A stretch of DNA of 64,000 nt from Streptomyces sp. NWU339 (GTDB lineage: Bacteria; Actinomycetota; Actinomycetes; Streptomycetales; Streptomycetaceae), in the NCBI RefSeq assembly GCF_003143855.1, contig NZ_QFRK01000013.1:62091-126090 (forward strand). Reading direction: 5' to 3'. How positions within the stretch are numbered: position 1 is the stretch's first letter; each line of letters begins with the position of its first letter. The notes beneath the pieces were generated by a model that made no database searches, was not told where the DNA came from, and saw only the letters and a program-made list of their open reading frames with translations. Made by a program: the position numbers and the translations under genes. Shown here one piece after another: positions 53,389 through 64,000 of the stretch.

Positions 53389-54003
53389 TCAGCGGGCGTA
53401 GAACTCGACGACGAGCTGCTCGTCGCAGATCACCGGGATCTCCTTGCGGTTCGGCTCACGGTCCAGGCGGAACGCCAGGGCCTTGAGGTTCACCTGAAGG
53501 TAGCGCGGGGTCTCGCCGTCGGGGGCGAAGCCACCCTCGCGGGCGATCGTGAAGAGCGTCTTGTCCTTGCTGCGCTCACGGACCTGCACGACGTCGTCCG
53601 GGCGCAGGAGGAAGGAGGGCTTGTCGACCTTCTTGCCGTTGACCTGGATGTGGCCGTGGGTGACCATCTGACGGGCCTGGTAGATCGTGCGGGCGATGCC
53701 CGAACGCAGGACCAGGGCGTCGAGACGGCGCTCGAGCTCGATGACGAGGGCGTCACCGGTCTTGATCGTCGTCTTGGCGGCACGCTCGTACGCGCGGACG
53801 AGCTGGCGCTCGCTGATGTCGTACTGGGCGCGCAGGCGCTGCTTCTCCAGCAGACGGACCTTGTAGTCCGAGTTCTGCTTGCGGCCGCGGCCGTGCTCAC
53901 CCGGGGGGTAGGGGCGGGCCTCGAAGTACTTGACGGCCTTCGGGGTCAGCGCGATACCCAGGGCACGCGACTTCTTGACCTTGGGACGGGACTGGTTCGC
54001 CAT
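53389..54003 (-). CDS. rpsD: 30S ribosomal protein S4
   Basis: A 204-residue S4 protein starting MANQSRPKVKKSRALGIALT, with the S4 RNA-binding domain (RRLDALVLRSGIARTIYQAR, HIQVNGKKVDKPSFLLRPDD). It lacks the N-terminal zinc cysteines, as do many C-minus type S4 proteins. It is monocistronic here, not in the alpha operon. GAGGTG lies nine bases before ATG 54003, within a possible small hairpin AACAC-GAG-GTGTT. The 337-base leader holds several hairpins. Confidence 0.96.
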   Translation of the reverse strand: MANQSRPKVKKSRALGIALTPKAVKYFEARPYPPGEHGRGRKQNSDYKVRLLEKQRLRAQYDISERQLVRAYERAAKTTIKTGDALVIELERRLDALVLRSGIARTIYQARQMVTHGHIQVNGKKVDKPSFLLRPDDVVQVRERSKDKTLFTIAREGGFAPDGETPRYLQVNLKALAFRLDREPNRKEIPVICDEQLVVEFYAR

Positions 54004-54340
54004 GAACCAAACACCTCGTGTTCTCTGTGCGAATACGGCTTCACCAGGGTTAAGGGAGGTCGCATCCGCAGCCGGGGAAACCCCGCGGGTCCGTGTCGGA
54101 CCTGCCGGGCAGCCGCTCCCCTGATCTGGGCACATACGTGCAGCACGCGAGTGGCCCACCGACCGCTCCCGGGATTCCGGGTGGTGGTGGGCTGCCCGCG
54201 ACACCGTTCGACGGTGCGCGACGCTCCTGGAGATCCCTGCCCGGGGGCAGACCCTCCTGCCGGATGTCCCGCTCTGGTGGCGCCGGTTTCCCTTGCGGGG
54301 CCGGACACGGGACTCAGCTCCGGAGAATTCTACAGGGTGC
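54004..54340 (-). promoter_or_regulatory. rpsD upstream region with several hairpins
   Basis: This 337-base gap has no gene. Hairpins are seen at 54085-54105 (9 bp with one G-U) and 54202-54216 (CACCGT-TCG-ACGGTG), with a longer imperfect one around 54153-54195. TAGAAT on the minus strand at 54332-54327 could be a -10 for rpsD. S4 controls its own synthesis through mRNA leaders in other bacteria, so an autoregulatory leader is possible. Confidence 0.4.
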
Positions 54341-55696
54341 TCACGGCTGCTTCCTACCGAGGTGCTTCCTGGTCCACTCCACCGCGTCGGCGTACCGTGC
54401 CTCGGCTCCGTGCCGGGTGGGCTCGTAGTACGCGCGGTCCTTCAGGGCGTCCGGGGCGTACTGCTGCCGCGCGATGCCCTCGGGCAGGTCGTGCGGGTAC
54501 ACGTACCCCTGCGCGTGGCCCAGTTTGGCCGCGCCCTTGTAGTGCCCGTCGCGCAGATGCGGCGGCACGGGCCCGGCCAGCCCCTTGCGCACGTCGTCCA
54601 GGGCGGCGCCGATCGCGGTGGTGGCCGCGTTGGACTTGGGGGCCAGGGCGAGGGCGATGGTGGCGTGGCTCAGAGTGAGGGCCGCCTCGGGGAAGCCGAT
54701 CATGGCGACGGCCTGGGCGGCGGCGACCGCGATCGGCAGCGCGTTCGGGTCGGCGAGGCCGATGTCCTCGCTGGCGGAGATCATCAGGCGGCGGGCGATG
54801 AAGCGGGGGTCCTCGCCGGCCTCGATCATCCGGGCCAGGTAGTGCAGGGCGGCGTCGACGTCGGAGCCGCGGATGGACTTGATCAGGGCGCTGGCGACGT
54901 CGTAGTGCTGGTCGCCGGAGCGGTCGTACTTCACGGCGGCCCGGTCGACCGTCTCCTCCAGGGTGGCCAGGGAGATCGCCGCCTCGCCCTTGTCCAGCGC
55001 GGCCCCCGCGGCGGCCTCCAGGGCGGTCAGGGCGCGGCGGGCGTCCCCGCCGGCGATGCGCACCAGATGGTCCCCGGTGTCCTCGGGGAGGGTGACGGCG
55101 CCCTTCAGGCCCCGTTCGTCGCCGAGCGCGCGGTGCATCAGGCCGCGGACGTCGTCGTCGGTGAGGGGTTCGAGGGTGAGCAGGAGGGAGCGGGAGAGCA
55201 GGGGGGAGATGACCGAGAAGTAGGGGTTCTCGGTGGTCGCGGCGATCAGCGTGACCCAGCGGTTCTCGACCGCGGGGAGCAGGGAGTCCTGCTGGGCCTT
55301 GCTGAAACGGTGGATCTCGTCGAGGAAGAGGACGGTCTCCGTGCCGTACCCGCCGGAGGCGCGGCGGGCGCCGTCGATGACCGCGCGGACCTCCTTGACG
55401 CCCGCGGTGATCGCCGACAGCTCGACGAAACGCTTGTTGGTGGCCTTGGAGACGACGTAGGCCAGGGTCGTCTTGCCGGTGCCGGGAGGCCCCCACAGGA
55501 ACACCGAGGACGGGCCCGCGGGGCCCGAGGCACCCTCGCCGACCAGCCGGCGCAGGGGGGAGCCCGGCTTCAGCAGATGCTGCTGGCCCACCACCTCGTC
55601 GAGCGTGCGCGGGCGCATCCGCACGGCGAGGGGGCTGCCGGTCGGGTCCTTCTGCTGGCGTTCTTCTGCTGCGGCGGTGAACAGGTCGGGCTCCAC
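54341..55696 (-). CDS. rarA: Replication-associated recombination protein A (RarA/MgsA) AAA+ ATPase
   Basis: A 451-residue AAA+ clamp-loader-like ATPase with VEPDLFTAAAEERQQ at the start, Walker A GPPGTGKTTLAYV, Walker B VLFLDEIHRFSKAQQD and sensor 1 in LIAATTENPYFSV. The C-terminal MgsA domain mediates tetramers. It acts at stalled replication forks. GTG 55696 is preferred over TTG 55726 because AGGG precedes it and the length matches the family. Confidence 0.94.
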   Translation of the reverse strand: MEPDLFTAAAEERQQKDPTGSPLAVRMRPRTLDEVVGQQHLLKPGSPLRRLVGEGASGPAGPSSVFLWGPPGTGKTTLAYVVSKATNKRFVELSAITAGVKEVRAVIDGARRASGGYGTETVLFLDEIHRFSKAQQDSLLPAVENRWVTLIAATTENPYFSVISPLLSRSLLLTLEPLTDDDVRGLMHRALGDERGLKGAVTLPEDTGDHLVRIAGGDARRALTALEAAAGAALDKGEAAISLATLEETVDRAAVKYDRSGDQHYDVASALIKSIRGSDVDAALHYLARMIEAGEDPRFIARRLMISASEDIGLADPNALPIAVAAAQAVAMIGFPEAALTLSHATIALALAPKSNAATTAIGAALDDVRKGLAGPVPPHLRDGHYKGAAKLGHAQGYVYPHDLPEGIARQQYAPDALKDRAYYEPTRHGAEARYADAVEWTRKHLGRKQP

Positions 55697-55739
55697 GTCG
55701 GCAACCCTAAAGGACCGCACCGACAACGCGGCGGGCCCG

Positions 55740-56399
55740 TCAGCTGGTCCAGAAATGCCACCAGCGGGTCAGGATCAGCATGCCGATGACGCCGATGTGC
55801 AGCACCGGCATGACCCAGGTGAACTCGCCGAAGAAGCTCTTCAGCCAGCCGGGGGCGGGCAGGAAGCCCTTGCGGACGTTGAACGACGTCACGTACCAGA
55901 ACATGATGATCGTGGCGACCCAGGCCAGGCAGCACCACAGGCACAGGGCGTTGATCCGGTACAGGGACTGGAACATCAGCCAGGCGCAGAAGCCGGTGCC
56001 GAACAGGGTGCCCGCGTTGAGAGTGAGCCAGTACCAGCGGGGGAAGCGGGCCCCGGCGAGCAGGCTCATGCCGACGCAGACGACGATGCCGTAGGTGACC
56101 AGGCCCAGCATCGGGTTGGGGAACCCGAAGACGGACGCCTGGTCGCTCTCCATCACGCTGCCGCAGGAGACCACCGGGTTGAGACTGCATCCGGGGACGA
56201 ACGTCTCGCCCTTGACCTTGGCCTCGAGCAGCTTGAACTTGTCCAGCGTGATGACCCACGCGGCGAGTACGCCGGCCGCGCCGGTGATGACCAGGAGCAG
56301 GGCGAACGCACGGCCGGCGCCTTCGCGGGGCGGCCCGGCGGCGGGTCCCGGCGAAGGCTCGGGCACGGTGGACACGTCCTTCACAGTCGTCTTGCTCAT
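55740..56399 (-). CDS. Vitamin K epoxide reductase-like (VKOR) membrane protein
   Basis: A 219-residue protein with four or five membrane helices. The CxxC active site is NALCLWCCLAW, and the upstream loop cysteines are in VPGCSLNPVVSCGSVM, as in bacterial VKORs that reoxidise DsbA-like thioredoxin partners using quinone. There is no fused thioredoxin domain, so a separate partner is expected. ATG 56399 (MSKTTVKDVSTV) fits the family. It lies between hisS and rarA on the minus strand. Confidence 0.9.
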   Translation of the reverse strand: MSKTTVKDVSTVPEPSPGPAAGPPREGAGRAFALLLVITGAAGVLAAWVITLDKFKLLEAKVKGETFVPGCSLNPVVSCGSVMESDQASVFGFPNPMLGLVTYGIVVCVGMSLLAGARFPRWYWLTLNAGTLFGTGFCAWLMFQSLYRINALCLWCCLAWVATIIMFWYVTSFNVRKGFLPAPGWLKSFFGEFTWVMPVLHIGVIGMLILTRWWHFWTS

Positions 56400-56708
56400 C
56401 ACGCCGATTCCGTCGCTGGGGAGGGTGGACCTGCTTCGGGCAGGGCCATTGTGCCGCACGCACCTGTGCACCCACCGCCCACTGGCCACAAGAACGTACG
56501 AGTCACCCCCGTGAGGGCTCGGTTTCGGCCGCCGTCTGTGCCATGACCGCACACACGCCCCAGCCGGGTCCCCCGTTCGGACGAATCGGCGTCCCCCGGG
56601 TTCCCGGAGTCCCCGGGGTTCCCGGCATCGACGACGGAGGCGCCGGGTGCCGCAGGGGCACACCGGCGCCTCCGTGGCGCGTGGTCCGCGCGTGGCCGCG
56701 TACGGGGA
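56400..56708. other. 309-base gap between hisS and VKOR genes
   Basis: No gene is supported here. It contains the hisS terminator (56634-56675) and, at about 56591-56625, a direct-repeat tract of the GGGTTCCCG type in which the 9-base unit recurs with variants. A short + frame there is repeat-encoded and not credible. Confidence 0.6.
56634..56675 (-). terminator. hisS terminator hairpin
   Basis: ACGGAGGCGCCGG (56634-56646) pairs with CCGGCGCCTCCGT (56663-56675), and GTGCC/GGCAC (56647-56651 with 56657-56661) extends the stem past one bulged A. It lies 33 bases after the hisS stop. Confidence 0.8.
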
Positions 56709-57971
56709 TCAGCCGAGCCGTGCCTCCAGCTCGGCCACGATCTCGTTCACGCCGACCGCGGTCTGCTCGCCGGACCCCATGTCCTTGAGCTGGACGACGC
56801 CCTCGGCGAGGTCGCGCTCGCCGAGCACCAGGGCGTAGCGCGCGCCCGAGCGGTTGGCCGCCTTCATCGCCGCCTTCAGGCCCTTGCCGCCGTAGGCGAA
56901 GTCGGCGGCGACGCCGTTCTTGCGCAGTTCGGTGACCTTGGCGAACAGCACCCGGCGGGCCTCGTCGCCGAGCGGGACGGCGAACACGCTGGTGGTGGCG
57001 GGGAGCTCGAGTTCGACGCCCTCCGCCTCCAGGGCCAGCACGGTGCGGTCGACACCGAGCGCCCAGCCGACGGACGGCAGCGCGGGGCCGCCGATCATCT
57101 CGGAGAGACCGTCGTAGCGGCCCCCGCCGCCCACCGCGGACTGGGAGCCCAGACCGTCGTGGACGAACTCGAAGGTGGTGCGCGTGTAGTAGTCCAGGCC
57201 GCGCACCAGCCTCGGGTCGTCCTCGAACGAGACGCCCGCGGCCGTGATCAGCTCGCGGACCTCCTCGTGGTACGTCTTGCAGGTGTCGCACAGGTAGTCG
57301 CGCAGCAGGGGGGCGCCGGTCAGCTGCTTCTGGACCGACTCGCGCTTGTCGTCCAGGACGCGCAGCGGGTTGATCTCCGCGCGGCGCAGGGTGTCCTCGT
57401 CCAGGTCCAGGCCGCGCAGGAAGTCCTGCAGTGCGGACCGGTAGACGGGGCGGCACTCCTTGTCCCCCAGGGAGTTCAGCAGGATGCGGAAGCCGCTGAG
57501 CCCCAGGGAGCGGTACGCCTGGTCCGCCAGGATGATCAGTTCGGCGTCCAGCGCCGGGTCCTCGGCGCCGATCGCCTCCGCGCCCACCTGGGAGAAGTGG
57601 CGGTACCGGCCCTTCTGGGGGCGCTCGTAGCGGTAGTACGAGCCGGAGTACCAGAGCTTGACCGGGAGGTTGCCGGCCTTGTGCAGGTTGGCCTCCAGGG
57701 CCGCGCGCAGCACGGAGGCCGTGCCTTCGGGCCGCAGGGCGAGGCGGTCGCCGCCCTTGGTCTCGAAGGCGTACATCTCCTTGGTGACGATGTCGGTGGA
57801 CTCGCCGACACCGCGCGCGAACAGCTCGACGTTCTCGAAGCCGGGTGTCTCGATGTAGCCGTAACCGGAGTCGCGCAGCGGGGCGGCGATGGCCTCGCGG
57901 ACGGCGAGGTACTTGGCGCTGTCCGGAGGGATCAGGTCGTAGGTGCCCTTGGGGGCCTTGAAGGTGCTCAC
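56709..57971 (-). CDS. hisS: Histidyl-tRNA synthetase
   Basis: A 420-residue class II synthetase. It has motif 1 around SGYGYIETPGFENVELFARG, motif 2 YYRYERPQKGRYRHFSQVGA, the HisA motifs VRGLDYYTRTTFEF and GGGGRYDGLSEMIGG, and a C-terminal anticodon-binding domain. The GTG at 57971 (VSTFKAPKGTYDL) matches the S. coelicolor enzyme. GTG 57986 overlaps the stop of the upstream gene and sits too close to GAGGA. It is 11 bases downstream of the metallo-hydrolase, so the two are co-transcribed. Confidence 0.96.
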   Translation of the reverse strand: MSTFKAPKGTYDLIPPDSAKYLAVREAIAAPLRDSGYGYIETPGFENVELFARGVGESTDIVTKEMYAFETKGGDRLALRPEGTASVLRAALEANLHKAGNLPVKLWYSGSYYRYERPQKGRYRHFSQVGAEAIGAEDPALDAELIILADQAYRSLGLSGFRILLNSLGDKECRPVYRSALQDFLRGLDLDEDTLRRAEINPLRVLDDKRESVQKQLTGAPLLRDYLCDTCKTYHEEVRELITAAGVSFEDDPRLVRGLDYYTRTTFEFVHDGLGSQSAVGGGGRYDGLSEMIGGPALPSVGWALGVDRTVLALEAEGVELELPATTSVFAVPLGDEARRVLFAKVTELRKNGVAADFAYGGKGLKAAMKAANRSGARYALVLGERDLAEGVVQLKDMGSGEQTAVGVNEIVAELEARLG

Positions 57972-57982
57972 GGAAGGTCTTG

Positions 57983-58699
57983 TCACATTCCTCGTCGGGG
58001 AGCGTCGGCGGCGCCGCGTCCTTGGCGGTCTGCCGCCACCTGCCGCAGATACGGGTTGGTGGCGCGCTCCTGGCCGATGGTCGTCTGGGGTCCGTGTCCG
58101 GACAGCACCACGGTCGAGTCGTCGAGCGGCAGGCACACACGCGCCAGCGAGTCGAGCAGGTCGGCCATGTCACCGCCGGGCAGGTCGGTGCGTCCGATGG
58201 AGCCGGCGAACAGCAGGTCGCCCGAGAAGAAGACCGGCGGGATGTCCGCCGCCTCGGGCAGGCCGAAGGTCACCGACCCCTTGGTATGCCCCGGCGCGTG
58301 CGCGACCGTCAGCTCCAGTCCGGCCAGTTCGAGTTTCACGCCGTCGGCCAGCTCCTTGACGTCGTCCGGCTCCCCCACGGTCAGCTCGCCCATCAGCGGC
58401 ATCCCGATGGAGCGGCCCAGGGCCTTCTCGGGGTCGCTCATCATGTACCGGTCGTCGGGGTGGATCCAGGCCGGTACGTCGTGCGCCCCGCACACGGGGA
58501 CGACGGAGGCCACGTGGTCGATGTGGCCGTGGGTGAGGACGACGGCGACGGGCTTCAGCCGATGCTTGCGGACCGCCTCCTCCACTCCCGGGGCGGCCTG
58601 ATGGCCGGGGTCGATGATCACGCACTCCTCACCGGCGGCGGGGGCGACGAGATAACAGTTCGTCCCCCAGGCCCCGGCGGGGAACCCGGCAATGAGCAC
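57983..58699 (-). CDS. Metallo-beta-lactamase-fold hydrolase (glyoxalase II-like)
   Basis: A 238-residue hydrolase with the metal motif LTHGHIDHVASV, a second His in HAPGHTKGSVTF, an Asp in FFSGDLLFAGSIGR and a last His in VLSGHGPQTTIG. This is the hydroxyacylglutathione-hydrolase-like branch. Streptomyces uses mycothiol, so the natural substrate may be a mycothiol thioester, which is inference. GTG 58699 has GAAGGAC four bases upstream. It precedes hisS and is divergent from the cyclophilin gene by 204 bases. Confidence 0.88.
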   Translation of the reverse strand: MLIAGFPAGAWGTNCYLVAPAAGEECVIIDPGHQAAPGVEEAVRKHRLKPVAVVLTHGHIDHVASVVPVCGAHDVPAWIHPDDRYMMSDPEKALGRSIGMPLMGELTVGEPDDVKELADGVKLELAGLELTVAHAPGHTKGSVTFGLPEAADIPPVFFSGDLLFAGSIGRTDLPGGDMADLLDSLARVCLPLDDSTVVLSGHGPQTTIGQERATNPYLRQVAADRQGRGAADAPRRGM

Positions 58700-58903
58700 G
58701 ATCGTCCTTCGTTGTGTCGAGGGTCGTGTCGACGGTTGTGTCGATACGGGAGGCTTGCGACGGGGCTCGCGCCCGTCGTCAGAGCCTACCGGCGCTGCCG
58801 ATTCCACAGCGAACCCATATACGGTACGGGGCACACGCAGACGGTCGGTCCGCCGCAGGCACGCGTACCGGTCGGCACACGAGACGCATGAGGAGTAAAC
58901 CCG

Positions 58904-59725
58904 GTGGTCAGCCAGGAACAGCGGCGGCGTCAGCTCGCGCGGGAGAAGTTCTTGCGGCAGCAGCAGCGGCGCACCCAGGCACGACGCAAGGCGCGGACCC
59001 GCAACTCGGTGATCGCTTCCGCGCTCGGCGTGGTCCTGATCGGCAGCCTCGCGCTGTACACGGCCGGGGCGTTCGAATCGGATGGGGACAAGGCCAACGC
59101 GAGCGCGGAGGTCACGCCGAGCGCCGAGGCGACCGGCAAGGCGCCCGACCCGTGCGAGAAGCCGGCCGGGGGCGAGGTCGCGTCGAAGACCTGGAAGAAG
59201 GAGCCGGCGATCTCCATCGACGAGTCGGCGAAGTACACGATGACGCTCGAGACGACCTGCGGCACGATCGACATGGCGCTCAAGGCGTCGGCGGCCCCGC
59301 ACACCGTCAACTCGTTCAACTTCCTCGCCGACAAGGGCTACTTCGACCACAGCAAGTGCCACCGGCTCACCACCAACGGCATCTACGTGCTGCAGTGCGG
59401 TGATCCGACGGGCACCGGCACCGGCGGTCCCGGCTACACGATCCCGGACGAGAACCTGAAGGACGAAAGCCTGAAGGACAACACGTACCCGGCGGGCACC
59501 GTCGCGATGGCGAACACCGGGCAGAAGGACAGCGGCGGCAGCCAGTTCTTCCTGGTGTACGAGGACAGCCCGCTCCCGCCGAGCTACACGCCGTTCGGCA
59601 CCGTCTCGGAGGCCGGCATGAAGGTCCTGAAGAAGATCGCCGCCGCCGGTGACGGCACCGGAGCGGGTGACGGCCCGCCCAACGCGACGGTCGTGATCGA
59701 CAAGGCGACCGTCACCGAATCCTGA
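58904..59725 (+). CDS. Peptidylprolyl isomerase, cyclophilin type, membrane-anchored
   Basis: A 273-residue protein. Residues 1-33 are strongly basic, a single membrane segment lies at about 35-53 (SVIASALGVVLIGSLALYT), and a linker leads to a cyclophilin domain (about 108-270). The domain has FHRLTTNG-like HRLTTNGIYVLQCGDP, MANTGQKDSGGSQFFLVY and LPPSYTPFGTVSEAGMKVL. It should catalyse proline isomerisation in exported proteins. AGGAG eight bases before GTG 58904 sets the start. The domain has two Cys residues (TTCGTI and HSKCHR) that could bond outside the cell. Confidence 0.9.
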   Translation: MVSQEQRRRQLAREKFLRQQQRRTQARRKARTRNSVIASALGVVLIGSLALYTAGAFESDGDKANASAEVTPSAEATGKAPDPCEKPAGGEVASKTWKKEPAISIDESAKYTMTLETTCGTIDMALKASAAPHTVNSFNFLADKGYFDHSKCHRLTTNGIYVLQCGDPTGTGTGGPGYTIPDENLKDESLKDNTYPAGTVAMANTGQKDSGGSQFFLVYEDSPLPPSYTPFGTVSEAGMKVLKKIAAAGDGTGAGDGPPNATVVIDKATVTES

Positions 59726-59862
59726 CCGCCCAGCTGCGGAATTTCGGTCGCGCGGGATGCGGACAGGTGTCCCGTCGGTCGCCTATGTTGGCCGTGACGA
59801 AAACTGTGGACGATGCCCGGGGGTAGCAAAGCCCTCTGCAGGCATCATGTGGAGGAGGCGCT

Positions 59863-61092
59863 GTGAGCAGCGACCCGTGGGGCCGCGTCGACGAGACGGG
59901 CACCGTGTACGTGCGTACGGCCGACGGAGAGCAGGTCGTCGGTTCCTGGCAGGCGGGCTCCCCCGAGGAGGCACTGGCCTACTTCGAACGCAAGTACGAG
60001 GGCCTGGTTGTCGAGATCGGCCTCCTCGAGAAGCGCGTGAAGACCACCGACCTGTCCTCGAAGGACGCCATGACGGCGGTCGAGCACCTGCGGGAGCAGG
60101 TCGACGCCCATCACGCGGTCGGTGATCTGGCCGCCCTGCGCGTGCGTCTGGACAAGCTCGTGGAGCTGGTGGACAAGCGGCGCGAGGAGCGCAGGGCGCA
60201 GCGGGCGAAACAGTCCGACGAGGCCCGTCAGGCCAAGGAGGCGCTGGTCGCCGAGGCGGAGGAGCTGGCGGGCTCGGACCAGTGGCGGGCGGCCGGTGAG
60301 CGGCTGCGGGCGCTGGTGGACACCTGGAAGGGGCTGCCCCGGCTGGACCGCAAGTCCGACGACGAGCTGTGGCACCGCTTCTCGCACGCCCGGTCGGCGT
60401 TCTCCAAGCGGCGCAAGCAGCACTTCGCGCACTTGGACGCGCAGCGCGAGGAGGCCCGCAAGACCAAGGAGCGTCTGGTCACCGAGGCGGAGGCGCTGTC
60501 GGACTCGACGGACTGGGGCGCGACGGCGGCACGCTACCGGGACCTGATGGCGGAGTGGAAGGCCGCGGGCCGCGCCCAGCGCGAGCACGAGGAGGACCTG
60601 TGGAACCGCTTCCGCGGCGCCCAGGACGTCTTCTTCGCCGCCCGCGGCTCGGTCTTCGCCGAGCGTGACGCGGAGCAGGCGGAGAACCTCAAGCTCAAGG
60701 AGGAGCTGGCCGAGGAGGCCGAGAAACTCCTGCCGATCACGGATCTGAAGGCCGCCCGTGCCGCGTTCCGCGCGCTCAACGAGCGCTGGGAGGCCATCGG
60801 CCATGTGCCGCGGGACGCCCGGCCGAAGGTCGAGGGCCGGATGCAGACCGTGGAGCGGGCCATGCAGGAGGTCGAGGAGGCCGAGTGGCGCCGGACCAAC
60901 CCGGAGGCGCGCGCGCGTGCCGAGGGCCTGACCGGTCAGCTCCAGGCCGCCGTGGACAAGCTGAGGGGCCAGATCGAGCAGGCGCGGACGCAGGGCAACG
61001 AGGCCAGGGCCCAGAAGCTCGAGCGGGAGCTGGAGGGCCGCCAGGCGCTGCTGGACCAGGCGCTGAAGGGGCTGCAGGAGTTCGGCGGCTGA
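59863..61092 (+). CDS. DUF349 domain-containing protein
   Basis: A 409-residue, highly charged, almost wholly helical protein. A short N-terminal domain (MSSDPWGRVDETGTVYVRTA) is followed by repeated DUF349 units of about 75 residues (DQWRAAGERLRALVDTWKGL, DWGATAARYRDLMAEWKAAG, DLKAARAAFRALNERWEAIG) and a C-terminal coiled coil. The function is not established, and its place beside rel is common in Streptomyces. GGAGGAGGCGCT precedes GTG 59863. It converges on rel, separated by a shared hairpin. Confidence 0.85.
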   Translation: MSSDPWGRVDETGTVYVRTADGEQVVGSWQAGSPEEALAYFERKYEGLVVEIGLLEKRVKTTDLSSKDAMTAVEHLREQVDAHHAVGDLAALRVRLDKLVELVDKRREERRAQRAKQSDEARQAKEALVAEAEELAGSDQWRAAGERLRALVDTWKGLPRLDRKSDDELWHRFSHARSAFSKRRKQHFAHLDAQREEARKTKERLVTEAEALSDSTDWGATAARYRDLMAEWKAAGRAQREHEEDLWNRFRGAQDVFFAARGSVFAERDAEQAENLKLKEELAEEAEKLLPITDLKAARAAFRALNERWEAIGHVPRDARPKVEGRMQTVERAMQEVEEAEWRRTNPEARARAEGLTGQLQAAVDKLRGQIEQARTQGNEARAQKLERELEGRQALLDQALKGLQEFGG

Positions 61093-61114
61093 CGACGGTC
61101 GCCGCGCGCTGAGT

Positions 61115-61145
61115 GGGGCTCCCGTACCGGGTGTACGGGAGCCCC
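61115..61145. terminator. Two-way terminator between DUF349 gene and rel
   Basis: GGGGCTCCCGTAC (61115-61127) and GTACGGGAGCCCC (61133-61145) form a perfect 13-bp stem with a 5-base loop, followed by TCTTC on the + strand. It serves two convergent genes. Confidence 0.82.
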
Positions 61146-61197
61146 TCTTCCGTGTGCTTCGTGCTCCGTGGCCTGCGTGCCGTGCACGGCGGCGGGG

Positions 61198-63762
<2,565 letters not shown>

Positions 63763-63876
63763 GAGGACTCCTCGTGCGCTTTCCGGGTCCCCCGGCAGGC
63801 TCCGGAGCCCCCATGGTAGCCATCCCCGGCCGATGGCTCTCCTGCGGACCGGTGTGAGGACCGTCTACCCGTGAAA

Positions 63877-63920
63877 CGCACGGGGCGGGCACCGGATTCC
63901 TCCGGTGCCCGCCCCGTGCG
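63877..63920 (-). terminator. 20-bp hairpin after apt
   Basis: Bases 63877-63896 are exactly complementary to 63901-63920 around a TTCC loop. The hairpin lies 37 bases after the partial gene at the right edge, on the minus strand, and separates it from rel. Confidence 0.85.
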
Positions 63921-63957
63921 GTGTCCGCCGCGCTCCACGCGCGTCCCGCGTCGCCGC

Positions 63958-64000
63958 TCAGAGCGTGAGAAGCGCCTCCAACGGGGCACCGGCCAGGGCC
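63958..64000 (-). CDS. apt: C-terminal end of adenine phosphoribosyltransferase (partial)
   Basis: Only the last 13 full codons (ALAGAPLEALLTL) and the TGA at 63960-63958 lie inside the window. The peptide and its place upstream of rel agree with Apt, which in Streptomyces precedes rel and salvages adenine to AMP. The identification rests on context and a short tail. Confidence 0.6.
   Translation of the reverse strand, partial: ALAGAPLEALLTL

Noticed and set aside
56543..56788. Short + strand frame with GVPRVPGVPGVPG-type repeats
   Set aside because: Encoded by a GC direct-repeat tract and the hisS terminator. No ribosome binding site and no conservation expected.

Overview
The window is a very GC-rich stretch of chromosome with strong G/C bias at third codon positions, frequent GTG starts and AAGGAG-type ribosome binding sites. 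It carries BldD, the IHF-like protein sIHF, part of a conservon, an Actinobacteria-type degenerate PriA, and the gene orders pyrR-pyrB-pyrC-carA-carB-pyrD-pyrF and sIHF-gmk-rpoZ-coaBC-metK. This is core chromosome of a Streptomyces species. Most of the second half follows a gene order familiar from Streptomyces. I see no CRISPR array, phage, intact insertion sequence, tRNA or rRNA.

Layout. 1-14.7 kb is the more variable part: a DasR-like promoter site at the left edge, an NAD(P)-binding epimerase-like protein, a ROK regulator divergent from an MFS transporter with an inverted-repeat operator between them, a thioesterase, a uracil/xanthine-type permease, an anchored GH6 cellulase-like enzyme, a DUF5995 protein, a pair resembling lysine 2-monooxygenase and 5-aminovaleramidase (DavB/DavA) behind a promoter with an embedded operator, a sensor ATPase plus DUF742 pair (half a conservon), an MFS exporter, and a decayed stretch with a possible IS200/IS605-type end. 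14.7-24.4 kb holds an Lrp/AsnC regulator, GuaB1, a SorC-type regulator, rpe, rsmB, fmt, a small HTH protein and priA. 24.4-28.6 kb holds metK, coaBC, rpoZ, gmk and sIHF.

28.9-38.9 kb is the pyrimidine operon, read leftward from pyrR. Genes from pyrC through carA are translationally coupled, with a small membrane protein between pyrC and carA. The pyrR leader can form a PyrR-binding hairpin that covers its own ribosome binding site. bldD follows on the opposite strand, with a perfect BldD box over its own promoter. 39.9-49.6 kb is a leftward series (nusB, efp, an M24 peptidase homologue lacking metal ligands, a P-loop ATPase, aroB, aroK, aroC, aroE, mltG, ruvX), continued by alaS, two small membrane-associated proteins, rpsD, rarA, a VKOR-like protein, hisS and a glyoxalase-II-like hydrolase. 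The right end has a secreted or anchored cyclophilin, a DUF349 protein, rel and the last codons of apt.

Most genes are housekeeping and I found no convincing new multi-gene system. The points that most merit a second look are regulatory elements (PyrR leader, BldD box, davAB operator, ROK operator, DasR-like site), three proteins whose family active-site residues are missing or changed (PriA, the M24 homologue, the ROK protein), the half conservon, and the small protein built into the pyrimidine operon.
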